A stretch of DNA of 64,000 bases from Nothopassalora personata (taxonomy: Eukaryota; Ascomycota; Dothideomycetes; Mycosphaerellales; Mycosphaerellaceae), in assembly GCA_033816765.1 (NCBI GenBank), contig CM066292.1, positions 372,001 through 436,000 of the forward strand, given 5' to 3'. Made by a program: the position numbers and the translations under genes. The notes beneath the pieces were generated by a model. That model was not told where the DNA came from, made no database searches, and saw only the letters and a list, made by a program, of their open reading frames with translations. This document shows, piece after piece, positions 23,740 to 36,001 of the stretch; positions within the stretch are counted from its first letter, which is position 1; every line of letters starts with the position of its first letter.

Positions 23740-23902
23740 TATAAGGGGCGGGCCCCTGTTTCTTAGCATAGGCTACGCCTATGCGTTCGGATTGCTTTCC
23801 GGCACCTTTTTCTTCGGACAGCGTATAACTTCCCCTTTCTTCCATATCGAACTTATTACAAACTTCATAGAACTTTAGTATATACGTCGTTCACCCGTGA
23901 CA
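23740..23902 (+). mobile_element. Gypsy-B 3' LTR
   Basis: 163 bp, TATAAGGGGCGGG...CCCGTGACA; the initial TG is mutated to TA. It pairs with the LTR at 16781-16943 and is followed by the duplicate ctaaa (23903-23907). The full element therefore spans 16781-23902 (7122 bp) in the plus orientation. Confidence 0.85.
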
Positions 23903-26480
23903 CTAAAAGATAGATAAGAAGATCTACCTTAAGTATAGAAACTCTATATATGTTCGTTTTAAAAGCAAACGGGAAGTTACGACTCGTATAGGACTATAGG
24001 AAGTTAAATAAGATTACGATTAAGAACCGATACCTACTACCTAACATTGAAGAAGCATAAGATAGATTAACCGGATTAGACTAGTACACGAAGATTAACC
24101 TACGAGATGCCTTCTACGCTATACGGATAGCGGAAGGAGAAGAATAGAAAACCGCTTTTAGAATAAGATACGGACTTTACGAATTCTTAGTTATGCTAAT
24201 AGGATTAACTAACGCACCCGTATCCTATTAGGACCTTATTAACGAGACACTTAGAGACCTGCTCGATGTATACGTTATCGCTTATATAGACGACATATTA
24301 GTCTATACGAAAGGATCCCTATAGGAACATATAAAACAAGTCTAGGACGTCTTTAAACGACTTACGCAATTAGGATTTAAGACGGCACCCGAAAAATGCG
24401 AATTCTATAAGAAAGAAGTTAAATTCTTAAGCTTTATTATTAGTATAACGGGGATAATAATCGACCGTACGAAGACATAGTTAATTAGAGAATAGCTAGA
24501 ACCAAAAATAGTTAAGGACGTACAATTATTCCTTAGACTAGTCAACTATAGCCGGAAATTTATTAAGGACTATTTAAAGATAGTAGCGCTAATAACGATA
24601 CTTACGAGAAAAGACGTTAACTAGAAATAGAGAAAGGAATAGATTACAGCATTTAAGAAACTTAAAGAATAATGCGCTTTAGCACTAACGCTTCGACTAT
24701 TTAATAGTAGTAAGGAAGTCTATATTAAGACCGATACGTCTAATATAGCAATAGACGCGTATCTAACATAGATATACGAGGGGTAGAGACACCTAGTAGT
24801 CTATTACTCCCGGAAAATAACTATAGCGGAACAGAACTACGACATCTATAATAAAGAGCTTCTAGCTATTGTTACCGCGATATAATATTAGAGAGTATAC
24901 GTCGAGGGCCTACCGAAGTTAACGATTCTTTCTAACTATACGAATCTTACGTATTTTACGATAACGAAAGAACTTACCTAAAGGTAAGCCCGCTAGTTAG
25001 AGCTATTAGGGTAGTATAAGTTTGAAATTAAATATACTCTAGGAAGAGAGAATAGCCGTGCTAACGCGCTAAGCCGAAGAAGAAGTAACTATATAGAAGG
25101 AAAGGAACTAGTACAATATAAGATACTAAAGACAAACCCTAACGGAAGTCTTAGTATAAACACGAGAGAATTTAATAATATCGTACGAATACTAGGCAAG
25201 AAGAACGAATAGTTCCCTATATCGTAAGGAAAATATTAAGTACCGAAGGATTGAGAAGAAGAGTATATATAATAACATTACAATAGACTAACATATAGAC
25301 ACCCTAGAACTTTAAAGACTATAGACCTAATATAGCGTAGCTTCTTATTCCTATAGAAAAGACTTAAGGTGTTACGCTATATTAAACGATACGTACACTA
25401 CTAATAAAACAAGGCTATAAGACATACGAAATACGGGTACCTATAGTTTAGGGCACTACCGATAAAACTATAGGACGAAGTTACAATAGACTTTATTACG
25501 AAGCTCCTACCGTCGAAAGACTAAGTCACGAAATAGCTATACGACATAATACTAGTTATAGTTAATAGACTTATAAAATACGTATACTTTATTCCTACAT
25601 TAGAAACATATAATATAGAGTAGCTCGGATACCTTATACTAGATAGACTTATTTAATACTACGGATTCCCCTAACCGTTTATAATAGATAGGGATAAGCT
25701 ATTTATATTAAACTACTAGAAGAGGCTTATAGGGACGATCGGAATTAAACATAAGCTTTTAATAGTATACTATCTAGAGATAGACGCATAAACTAAGAGG
25801 ATGAACTAAACGCTAGAACAATATCTACGATACTACATTAACTACGTGTAAGACAACTAGGTTTTATTATTACTAATAGTATAGATCGTACTAAATAACG
25901 ATAAATTAGAGATAAATTTAACGATACTATTCTATACGAACTTTAGTAAAGATCCTAACCTATTCGGAACACCTAGATCCTACCTATAAGCCGAAAGAGC
26001 AATTATAACGATGGATACTCTTAAGGAAGTATATAAAGAAACACGTAAGACGATCGAAGATATATAATAAAAACTGTCTTAATAACGGTAAGACACGAGA
26101 AAAATAGCACCTCTACTAAGAAGGAGGATAAGGTCTATCTCCTTATAAAAGCTTCTTAATAAGTGTATAGACTAAGAAACTAGATTATATTAAAGTCGGA
26201 CTATTTTTTATTGATAAAATCATAGGACTAATTAACTACCGCCTACGACTACTACCCGACGCTAAAATCTACCTAGTCTTCTACATCTTTAAGTTAGAAC
26301 CCGCGGACGCTAAAACACCTTACTAAGAAAGCTTCTATTTCGAGCCGGAAGTAGAAAACGAATTCGAAGTTAAAAAGATCCTAGATAAGAGAGGTTAGCA
26401 ATACCTTATTAAATAGAGAGGATACAATAAGTTAGAAATTACCTAAGAACTAGAAAGAAACCTACGAAACTGTTAGTAGA
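23903..26480 (+). pseudogene. Gypsy-A pol: RT, RNase H, integrase, chromodomain (downstream half)
   Basis: This continues the frame broken at 16780. RT has VLKANGKLRLVQDYRKLN, then FLVMLIGLTNAPVSY and the catalytic box YIDD intact at 24283-24294. RNase H has TDTSN and YDIYNKELLAIV near 24730-24880. The integrase core (DFITKLLPSKD, later IIDRDK) covers about 25490-25800. The chromodomain lies near 26340-26460 (ENEFEVKKILDKRG...YLIKxRGYNKLE). RIP stops occur throughout. It is the best-preserved gypsy-A pol in the window. Confidence 0.8.
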
Positions 26481-26499
26481 GAATCTAGTAATTTCTAAG

Positions 26500-27001
26500 A
26501 AATAGGGCTTACGTAACTACCTAGTAGAACTAGAGGAAATAGAAAAGTTAATTACATTATTAATAAAGTCGATCGAGGACTATACTATAGGAGATAGACT
26601 AAGCGTTATATCCGCGGTAGGATAGTCGACATCCTTAATCTTACTAGAAGGGTCTATTTTAGCCTCTAAGTAGAGCGCCTTCTTACGCGCGCGCTCCCCT
26701 ACTTAGTAAAGTATAGCCTTGTCCCGTATTAGCCGCGCTAGGACTTCCGTAAGATCCTCCTCGTCCTTTTTAACATTCTTCCTATACTCCTCGCGAGTCT
26801 TAGTAAGAGACTCCTAGGATAAATTTATATACTTCCGCCCGCGACGAACGTACTCCGAGTACCGAAGACGAAAATTTCCTTCTATAGCGACGTAGGAAAG
26901 GCCGTTAAAGAAATAATAATTATAAGTAAGATCTACTAGACGGCTATATTCGTTAATTTCCTTTACTAGCTAAAGACGATCTTTAGAAGAAGAAGAAGAC
27001 A
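26500..27001 (-). pseudogene. Antisense accessory ORF of gypsy-A, copy 2
   Basis: It starts at an ATG on the minus strand (complement of 26999-27001) with MSSSSSKDRL. A readable frame of about 165 codons follows, broken by a few RIP-type stops. It contains RLRYSEYVRRGRKYIN, which fits a former C-x2-C-x5-C cluster (RCSECVRRGRPC-like). A Glu/Lys/Arg-rich helical segment follows (REEYRKNVKKDEEDLTEVLARL). Its position, convergent with pol and just before the LTR at 27081, is the same as in copies 1 and 3. Function unknown. Confidence 0.6.
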
Positions 27002-27080
27002 TTGTTACTAGCCTATAATAAGGGGCTATTATATTATCTTATATAAGCTTCGGGATAAAGCTAGGCCGGAAGGGAGATAG

Positions 27081-27460
27081 TATTACGGATTAGATAGAAG
27101 CTACGACGGTAGATATAGTCGTTAGGTAAAACGGATTACGTGCGCCGTACGAGATTACTCGCTTACTAGTAACTTAGTAATTTAAGATTACTCGTTACTA
27201 GTAACTTAGTAATTTAGAAGTTATAGACTAAGAATCTCCTTTATATTTAGGAACGCTAAAAACCCTTATAGCTTAGAAGCGTTTAACTTACTGTTTAATC
27301 TTACTATTTAGAATATAGCCTTACCTAAACCGCTACCTCGCTACTACTTTATACTACTCTCCCTCCTATTCCTACTTAACGAGAACAAATCTCGATCGAA
27401 CGAAGGTTATCTAACTCGTTAGTTAACTTAGTAAGATTATAGGTTATACTAAACCTAATA
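27081..27460 (+). mobile_element. Gypsy-A LTR, plus orientation
   Basis: 380 bp from TATTACGG (RIPed TGTTACGG) to AAACCTAATA, containing the shared block ctcctttatatttaggaacg. It sits where the 3' LTR of the 15.1-27.0 kb copy is expected. It is followed by a leader-like sequence (gctttaaacgccc, 27461 on) resembling that after the 5' LTR at 3871. It may therefore be shared by two head-to-tail elements. Flanking 5-mers (gatag, gcttt) are not duplicates. Confidence 0.7.
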
Positions 27461-28480
27461 GCTTTAAACGCCCTCTAGAATAGGAGATCGATAGAGCGCT
27501 AGGGCAATACCCGTTTAGCTAGGCGAGAATCTTAGATAGAGATTAAGAGCGTATATCATTATACTACTCCCGTTAGTTCCGTTATACCCTAAGGTAATAG
27601 TCTATATTAATGTTTATTAATAGTAATATTAATACGTATATATCTATTAGAGATCTTACCTATCGTGTTACGAATAGTTATAATCCCTCGTATAGTAAGT
27701 AGCTAGTAATCCGGCTATATCTATTCTCTACCGGCTATATACTCGTAGTAGGATCGTAAGAAGCTATTAAGATAAGATAGCGGTAGTCGTATAGACTAAT
27801 AGACGGAAAGTATAGAGCTCTAGTAATCTACGCTCTAGCGGGTTACGGTTAAATATTCGAAGTTAAGTAGGTAGGGAGTTCTAGTATTAGTCCGTTAAAA
27901 GCTCTATATAGAGTAATAAGGCCGGTAGATAAAATGTTATATTTATTAATATCTAAGTAAGTAATAGGTTTTAATAAATAATTAAGTTCCGCTCTCGCGC
28001 GCTACGCGCCTATCTTCTATCTACGTAGCGCCTCTATATTGCGCCCCTATAAAAGTTTACTTTTGTTTTTATTTTTATAAAGAAATACTCTTCTATCCTG
28101 TCTCCTATATAGATACTATCGGATAAGGCCTCTCCTCTATATTATTAATATAGGAGAAAGCTATATCTATATTATTACTAAAGGGTAAGGCCCTTCTATT
28201 TTACTACTAAAGGGTTAGAGGGCTAGATATATAGCCTCTCTAATCCCTTCTACGCCTCATATTGCCTTCGCTATTACCTTATATTTAGCTACTATACGCG
28301 TAGTATTCGCGAGTCCTTATACTAGCTCCTAGCTATTATATTCCTCTAGCTAGCCTTTCTATCGTCCTAGGTACTATACTTTACCCCTATACCTACGCTT
28401 TCCTAGTCCTACCTCTACTTTATATTCCCTATCCTTATTAGCGAGGGGTATAGTACCTCTATCCTTCTCGCTACCCGCGT
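27461..28480. other. Gypsy-A leader remnant, then unassigned RIPed DNA
   Basis: The first ~100 bp parallels the leader after the gypsy-A LTR at 3872 (tttaaacgccct, ggcaatacccg). The remainder is RIPed, with no domain recognised up to the integrase C-terminus of gypsy-C. It could include the 3' LTR of gypsy-C, but I could not find its partner. Confidence 0.45.
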
Positions 28481-31388
28481 ACGGCTCGAGGAGGGATATA
28501 CAAAATATATTATAGATTCTTAATTCTACTAGTAATACTAGGCGGTACGCCTACGAACCGATAGCGTTAATAATATAATACGGTCCGATAAACTTCGGAC
28601 CTATCTTCTTCTTTAGTAATACTAACCTTAGGATCTTTATAGATATTAAGACTATATCGCCTAAAGAATAGCTCTTAGCCTTATAAGTCTTATTATAGTA
28701 GCGAGCCCAGTTATCTACTACGGTCTACTACCGTTTTATAAGCGTAGCGCGCATTTCTCGTATATAGTTAACTAAGTCTACTACTACTAGTACCTTCCCT
28801 TCCCAGATCTTGCCTTAAGATCCTATAGGTCTTAGGGCAATCTTAGGTCTCTAACTATATACTATCTTAAATAGGGTTATACGTAGCGTAGGGTAGACGC
28901 TATTATTATATACGAATACAGTAATAGCTAGCTACTTAGCCTACTCTATCTAGTTCTTGCTATAGTAATAATAAAGGTACTATTCTAAGGTTTAGTTTAC
29001 CCTCTTAGTCTAACTATTAGTCTAAGGATAAAAGGCTATAGATAGCTTACGCTTTACCTACGCCTTAAAGTAGAAGCTACTCTAGAACTTACTCGTAAAT
29101 GCTATCCGCGGTTACTTACTATACCCGCTAGGATACTATAATACCGTACAACTTTATCTTATAAGAGCCTTGTAAGCTCTACGGCTATATATGTCTTAGT
29201 CGTAGGAATATATACGTTTATTTTAAAGTAGCGGTCGACGATTACTAGGATCGCATTATATACGCATTCTCCTCGCTTACTTAGTAGTAGGTCCGTAATA
29301 AAATCTATAGTAATTTCTTACTATAGACCGTCTAGCCTCGGTAGTAGTTATAGCTTACCGTAGGGTTAATAGCGCCTCGCCTTCGAGATTTAATACGCTC
29401 TATAGTTTCCTATATATTCCCTTATATCCTTACTAAGTAATTCCTACTAGTAGTAACGTTATAGTAGCTCTTTAGTCTTTACCTTACTAAAGTGCCCTAC
29501 TAGTAGGTTATTATAATATATATAAAGTAACTATACCTTTACTACGTAATCTTTAGGTACGATAATCGCGTTTCCGTAATAGACTAGCCCGTCTTTTATA
29601 TACTAATCCTTAGCTACCCCTTTACTAGGCGCCTACGATAAGTATATAATGTACCTATCGTCTCTCTCTTATACGACTTTTATTAGTAGTATAAGTAGCT
29701 TGCCTAGGCTGCCTTATATTATTATAGCGTATAATATTACTAGTAGTAGTTAGGTCCCTTACGGCTTATAGACTCCTACGACCGTCGTCGCCGCCTTATC
29801 CTATATCTTATCGTAGGTAGCGGTTACGCGCCTTACTATAGGCTCGTTCTCTCTTAATAGGGATTTCTTCTAGAAAGATAGCTTACTTTATAGCGTAGGA
29901 AGTAAGTTCGACGTCTACTACGCTACGTATACGTAGTTACTACGTCGCGATAGCGTATCGGCTAGGTTACTCTTCCTTAACCTATACTCTACTACGAAGT
30001 TAAAAGATTATAGGAACGTCGCCTATCGAGCTTACCTCCTATTTAGCTACTTTACTATTATAAAACCCTATAGGTTTATATAGTCGACTAGTACCTAAAC
30101 CGTATACGATACGCCTTCTAGGTACGGTCGCTAATGCTTCAATGCCTCTACTACTGCTAGTAGCTCCTAGTTATAGGTCTTATAATTGTACTCGGTAGGT
30201 ATTATCTTACGAGAATAGAAGGCAATTAGATGCTACTTAGTCCTAAATAGCTAAGAGATAATGCCTATAATTGCAAAACCTAAGGCATCCGTTTAAACCC
30301 TCGTACGTAACGAAGGATCGAAGTGCCTTAGGATAGGTGCTCCGAGGAACCTAGCTTTTAGCCGTTAGAACACTTACTCCTCGTAAGCGAACTATATAAG
30401 AGGTCCTTACTTCTTACTATTCTTATATTCCTTTAGTAGGTCTATTAGTAGCTTCGCGATCCTCGAGTACCCTTTTAACGGCCTATAGAAGTTATAAAAT
30501 CCTAGGAAGGATTAAACCTTATAGAAACTCGTAGGCGTAGGCTACTCCTTAATTACGGCTATCCTACTCCTATCTATCGATACGCCTACAACGCTTATAA
30601 TAAACCCTAGGAACTTAGTACTCTCCTAGAAGAAGCTATACGTATTTAGGTTTATAAATAGGGCGAACTTTTATAGCCTCTCTAGTACCCCGCGTACGGC
30701 TCGTACGTACTCCTTACGCGTTATACTATAGGTAAGAATATTATCTAGGTAGACTACGTAGATATTATCTACTAACCTAGTAAGGGCCTTATTAAAATAC
30801 CCCTAAAAGGTAGCTAGTACGTTAGTTAACCTAAAAGGTATTACTAAGTACTTATAGTAACCGTATCGCGTACGAAACGTAGTCTTCTACTCGTCTCCTC
30901 GCTTAATAGGAATACGGTAGGAGGTATCCTATAGGTCGATTATAGTAAAGAGCTTCGTACTCTATAGCCTATCTAATATCTTACTAATTAGGGGTAGTAG
31001 GTATCGGTTTTTTACTATAATCTTATTTAGGCCTCTATAATCTATATAGAGCCTAAGAGTGCCGTTCTTCTTTAGTATAAATAGGATAGGCGTATCCGCC
31101 TCGCTTACGGATCGCCTAATCTAACCCTTCTCTATTACTTACGTAAGGTATTCCTTTAAGGTCTCTAGTTTAGTTAAGGACTAGTAGTATAGCGGCTTAA
31201 AGGGGTTTCTTTCCCTCTACGAGATTAATCGTATACTTAAACCCTTTGGGTATCTTACGCTTTACCTACTTATTAGGTACGTATATATCTTAGAAGTCTA
31301 TAAACTCTTTAGGCTATAAAGGATTCTCTACTTTAGATACTACTATAGTAATAACCCGAACACTTATTATATATACCTACTTTAAGCT
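28480..31388 (-). pseudogene. Gypsy-C pol (RT, RNase H, integrase), RIP-degraded
   Basis: On the minus strand the RT reads [25 protein letters not shown] near 31100-31030. The catalytic box is YLDN at complement(30740-30751), i.e. YLDD with one Asp lost. RNase H and integrase follow leftward, ending in the typical C-terminal KKIGPKFIGPYYIINAIG near 28610-28540. The family differs from gypsy-A and gypsy-B. The frame is interrupted at 31403 by the short retroelement and continues at 32187. Confidence 0.75.
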
Positions 31389-31402
31389 CTCGAGATCCTT
31401 AA
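31389..31402. repeat. Target-site duplication, short retroelement copy A (left)
   Basis: ctcgagatccttaa, repeated exactly at 32173-32186. Fourteen bp is typical of LINE-type target-primed reverse transcription, not of an LTR-element or cut-and-paste integrase. Confidence 0.85.
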
Positions 31403-32172
31403 TTGATTGATTGATTGATTATTCCATTAACGTGCTATTTGAGTCAAAGACTATGCAACACGGGTCTCGAGAACGAGACCAAAATTTGAGAGAAGGAGAA
31501 AAGCCCCGTCGTACCCCGGACGTAAAAACTCCTTAAAAGATGCGAGCAACGCTCGCTATTCGAACCGTAAATCGAATATATTGCGGCGTAGTACGCGCGT
31601 ACCCGGTAGTCGTGTCTTGTCGAGAATTGCGGTTTGTCGCCTTGCCCCGGGCGAGACAAGTTTTGCGCCCGTGTCTCGTTCTTGTTTTAAAAAGCCAAGC
31701 CGGCCGTACCCGTACGCACCGAGCAAAATCCCAAGAAACACCCGTTGCCTCTGTTTCAAATCCAGTCGCGTTCTCCGGTCTCGAGTGTAGCTCCTCGGTC
31801 GCAGTGGCCTCGCTGTCGTCCCCCCCTCGGCCTCTCTTGGTTCCAGCCGTGCAGTATACGTGGTTTGCGCCCCTAAACGCCTCTCTTGGTTCCAGCCGGC
31901 AGTTTACGTGGTTTGCCGGGACGACAGGTAGACAGCGCCTTCGTTGTTCGAGCGACGTGTACGCTATGTACGTCGCTTTCCCTTCTCGCAGTTCCGGAGT
32001 TCTTGTTTGTAGATTTTGAGCGTATCTCGTTCGTTCGGTTCGTCCGACCTGTCTTTTCTTGTTTCGAGTCGAGTAGGCTTGTATTTTTCGAGAGAGAGAG
32101 TCTTAGTTTCTCTTCGTCGTAACGAAGATACTTACGTCGTCCGCCGCGTGAAGGCGCTCTCTATAGGACGAC
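31403..32172 (-). mobile_element. Short non-autonomous retroelement, copy A
   Basis: 770 bp, minus orientation. The 5' end gtcgtcctatag is at 32172 and the (ATCA)n tail at 31403. Base composition is ordinary and un-RIPed. It differs from copies B and C only by homopolymer indels and one extra tail unit. Internal landmarks are a 5' ribozyme-like fold, a ~48-bp internal tandem duplication around the aaaccacgta motif, and a 7-bp stem-loop (GGTCTCG/CGAGACC) about 60-75 nt from the tail. Overlapping frames of up to 159 codons shift between copies because of indels, so coding is unlikely. It is inserted in gypsy-C between 14-bp duplications and is presumably mobilised in trans by a LINE that is not identified here. 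Confidence 0.85.
32095..32172 (-). ncRNA. HDV-like self-cleaving ribozyme, copy A (predicted)
   Basis: Element nucleotides 1-78, identical to copies B and C. P1 is 1-7/31-37, P3 is 18-20/28-30, P4 is 45-51/56-62 with a TACG loop, and P2 is 11-16/73-78. The candidate catalytic C is 67 in CTAA. Cleavage would fall exactly before element nucleotide 1 (window position 32172, minus strand). Confidence 0.65.
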
Positions 32173-32186
32173 CTCGAGATCCTTAA
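32173..32186. repeat. Target-site duplication, short retroelement copy A (right)
   Basis: A second copy of ctcgagatccttaa. Deleting the element and one copy rejoins the gypsy-C coding sequence. Confidence 0.85.
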
Positions 32187-33880
32187 GGAACTTACGTATA
32201 TTACGCTACTAAAACGTAGGCGTCTCGGTACTATAGAACTACTACTTATCCTTATAGGCCTATATAATCTAATTATAATACCGCTAGGGTCTTTATAAAA
32301 TTACTAACGGCCTACCTATAGGTACTATATAGTAGATAGCGTCGCTTACGCGCTCTACTTCTATATTATTAGCGAGGCGTACGTAAACCGTATAGACGCC
32401 GTAGTAATACCCTTAGTCCTACGCGTACGACTCTAAATTTAAGAGCTTTATACTACTAATAGGCTATATCTACTATTAGAGCATATACTTATATAATACT
32501 AAGCTTAAATCCGCGCTATCGTCTAGGAGAAACGTAGCCTCGCAAAAGACTTTACGCGTCTTAACTACGCCTCGTAAGTAACGCGCTAGACTCGTATTAA
32601 CTTACCTTAAGGGGTCTATATAGGAACCCGGGACTTAGGAGCGACCCTTACCTAGTCCTCTACCTTTTCCCTATTTGCCCTTCTTAGTTAAAGCCTCTAT
32701 AGTTTCTAGCCTAAAAACCGCTTACGTATTACGGTCCTTCTATAGGTGTCTATTCCGGTACTTAGTCTTATAGTAACCCTTCTTACCGTAGCCGTAGTAC
32801 TCTACCCTCGACTTCTAGCTAGTTATAGACGAGCTACTAGCGTCTCGCTAATAACTCGTACTCGAGGCGCCTAGTATATAACTTAACTTCTATTACTTTA
32901 GGTAATCGACCTACTTATATACGCCTTTAGCTTTACGCTTATAACGCCTATACTACCCGCCGTCGTACCCTCTACTACTACCTTAGCGCTCGGTACTTTT
33001 AACACGTAAGGCTAGGACTACTAGCTCTTCTCTAGTCGTAGGAATATTATAGTAGCTAACGATAGCGGACTATAAGCGAGGCGTAAGCTTTACTAGTAGG
33101 TACCATACGCGTTACGCTTCCGAGTAGTTACCTAACTAGTCCTCTATAATATCTAGCTTAGTCGTAAACTATCGTACTATCTAGTTATCCTTCTATTTTG
33201 TAACCTCGTACTCTAATATTACGTTAAGTACGCGATTTATAGGATCGCCGTATATATTTTAATAGAACTCCTTAAAGTCCTAGTATATATATCCTACGAG
33301 ATTAAAGACGCTATAGTTAGTATACTATTACTTACTTACCTCTCCGCTAAGGTATATAACCCTATATAGGACCTTTAATTTATCCGTCGTATATATAGTA
33401 CCTAAGAGGGCGAAGATAAGTAAGAGCTTCCTAAGGAATACCCTTACCTTCCTTATCGAGTCCCCTCTAAAAGGCGTTAGCTCTTTTAGGCGCGGTCGAG
33501 TTATATATACTGTAGCCGCGCCTCGTACTATATTATTATTATTAGTAGCTATAGAGATAGAGGTAGGGGTTATAGTAGGGAAGTAATCTTCTCTCCTCCC
33601 TCCTATCTACTCTAGAGGTAGTACGCTTATAGCGCGTAAGATCTCTAGCTACTTAATCTCCCGCTATATCTCCTACTCTTTAATCTTAGCCCTTAAGGCC
33701 TCTCTTCTCGTAACTAAGGCTATACGACGCGCCTACTACTATACTCTAGGGCTTAGGGAGGGCGTAGGTAACTCGCCGTTACGCGCGTCGCGCATCGGGC
33801 TCTATAGCGTATATAGATTATAACGAGGGGAAGCTTTAGAACTATAAGAACTATAAGGGGATATCGTAATATATAGTACG
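32187..33880 (-). pseudogene. Gypsy-C gag, zinc knuckle and protease region, RIP-degraded
   Basis: On the minus strand a Gag core reads RPRLKELTPFRGDSIRKVRV...LLLIFALLGTIYTTDKLKV around 33500-33350. A mutated CCHC knuckle (YYGYGKKGYYKTKYRN, Cys/His to Tyr) lies near 32820-32760. Protease and the RT start follow toward the insertion at 32186. Together with 28480-31388 this is one minus-strand Ty3/gypsy element of about 5.4 kb before the short-retroelement insertion. Confidence 0.7.
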
Positions 33881-35076
33881 CCTACGATCTTCTAATCGTA
33901 GATAAAGTAAAGCTTACTTTCTTCTATAGACGCTATACGCGTTACTTAATGTACGTATACGCGTTATATACGGCTTACTAAGCCGGGCATAGCCGTAGAT
34001 TATATATAAGGGTTAGCTATAGGCTACCCCTTTAATCGTGTAATACTTTATATAAAATCTACTTTAATATTAATAGTATTAACGTACGGAACAGTTTTAG
34101 AAATATTATAACTACTAACGGCGATCTTCTACTACTAGATAAAGATATACTAGTTATAACGGAGATCTATAGGGATAGTTATAGATGCTTGAATTCTTCT
34201 TAGATTACTATTAGCGGGAGTAATATAGTCTAATTTTAAAATACAGCTATATTCTAGTTAATAGAATACTTTATTGCTTATATCTATTAAGACTCTACTA
34301 AGGAGATTGCTTCCTTTTACTCTAACTCTTACCTTTAAGTTAGACTTAGATATTCCTATTCCCTATATATAATCCGGTAGGGATAATTCTATAATCTTTC
34401 TTCTTTCTCCCTCCTATTAGTACTAATATCTTCTTAAGGTTATTATAGTAGGAGAACTTAGTAATAGTATACCTCTTATAAATCTTATAGCTTTCTAATA
34501 GTATTAAGTTAAGCCCGTTAGTCCGGTCCGGTAGGCTATAGATACGGTATCGGACCCTCCTAGCGGCGTAGGGGCTACGGATATATAGTCGATACTAGAG
34601 TACTAGCGGTTAGGCGTAAAGCCTATAGTATTAGATAGGATAGTATCTAGTAGTAGTGTATATATACCTTACTAATGTTCTTATAGCGAGTAGCTATAGT
34701 CTAGTTAGCGCTACCTAAGCGATGCTTACGGATGTATTATTAGCCGGGGCTAGTAACATTTACTAGAATAGGACGAAGCTAAAGAGCGTCCGAGTTACTA
34801 CGATACTTAAGCTATTCTCCCTAACAAAGCTTATAAACGAGAGGTTTAATAATCTTCTCGTTAGTAAGTATAAATAGCTTTAGAGTCTAAGGAGTAGCGG
34901 TGAAAGTTTTTATATAGCGTACTTATATATCTACTAAAGCACCTAACGTGTAGCTCTCCTCTATAGTACTATTATCGTCGTGTTTATTTAGGAGCTTATT
35001 AAAATCATTTATAACTAAGAGCGAGACTATTATAATTTATCTGTAGTAGCTCCGCTCGTAAGGGTAGTTATACTTT
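33881..35076. other. RIP-degraded DNA, unassigned
   Basis: About 1.2 kb, RIPed, with no readable domain. Near 34500-34600 composition is briefly more GC-rich. Part may be the LTR or leader of gypsy-C, but no matching partner is visible. Confidence 0.45.
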
Positions 35077-35106
35077 CTATTATAAAAGGTAACGCCGCCC
35101 TAAGCT
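35077..35106. repeat. 30-bp direct repeat flanking the copia gag fragment (left)
   Basis: This begins ctattataaaagg and ends ccgccctaagct. It is repeated at 35972-36001 with three transition differences consistent with RIP. See the paired entry. Confidence 0.6.
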
Positions 35107-35971
35107 TAGAGACTAAGTCTTCGAAGGATATATTAGAAAGCCCTATAGCCTTAATAGCCGTCCGGAAATTACCGTATTTTTCGGGTAGGCATCCTAGTAG
35201 GATACTCTTTTATATACTTTTAGTAGGTAATTCTTCTTTCTTTATAACGCGTATCTCGTTTACGAGTTACGTTAACTACGAGGCCGTAATATCGATCGAA
35301 GAACCCGCGGTATAGTTATAGAACCTCGTAAGTAAGTCTTAGGCTCTCTACGTACTCGTTATTAAGTATATTACCTTAAGGTTATCGAGGGCTTCTTTTA
35401 GGTCCCGTAAGCCTATAAGGTATACTCTCTTAGTACCCGTAAGTACTTTAATTATAGTAATAGTACTAGCTTTCTTTTTAACTATTCCCCTTTCCGTAGT
35501 ATCTTCCTTCCCTTCGTAGACCTCCTAAAGTCTCTTTCCTCTTAGATAGTCCTCTAATAGGTTTATCTACATCGAGTAATTAGTATCTAATAGAATAGGG
35601 AAGCCTTACGTACTATAGTAGTATATGTTTTATTAGCTATTTTCTCGGTAACCGGTAGTTATATTGTAAATCTAATTGTAGATTCGATGTTCCCGGGGTC
35701 GAAATATCCTATAAAGAATATATTGCCGTCCTATATAGCAAAATACCTATAGTATTCGCTATTCTAACGTACGGGGCTCGGCAATTATAAGCTAAAACTA
35801 AGGCCGACTCGGGAGGTAACGTTAGATAGAGTTTCTAAAATCCGGGATAAGGTTTCTTACTAAGCCGTTTCGGGTAAAATGGGCTTTTCGGATCCAGGGA
35901 AAGTTCTTAGCTATGCTTCAAGCTTCGGTACTAGGCTGTTTTAAGCTAGTAGCGCTAATTTGGGCCTATAA
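35107..35971 (-). pseudogene. Copia leader and gag fragment, minus orientation
   Basis: The reverse complement aligns with the copia leader and gag at 48522-49375. It includes ttataggcccaaatta at the 5' end, the block around accggttaccgagaaaatag, the peptide ATIKVLTGTKRVYLIGLRD-like region and GYLPEKYGNFRTAIKAIGLSNISFEDLVSKLR at its end. It is RIPed and ends abruptly in gag. There is no LTR on either side; instead a 30-bp direct repeat brackets it. Confidence 0.65.
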
Positions 35972-36001
35972 CTATTATAAAAGGCGACACCGCCCTAAGC
36001 T
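35972..36001. repeat. 30-bp direct repeat flanking the copia gag fragment (right)
   Basis: Partner of 35077-35106. One repeat abuts the former LTR/leader junction and the other abuts the gag break, which suggests a tandem duplication or template switch inside a copia copy, not a normal integration. Confidence 0.55.

Noticed and set aside
23579..23845. 88-codon minus-strand ORF
   Set aside because: It crosses the polypurine tract and LTR border and is of low complexity.
31540..32019. 159-codon ORF and overlapping ORFs in the short retroelement
   Set aside because: The frames run antisense to the element, change length between copies through 1-bp homopolymer indels and have no recognisable domain.
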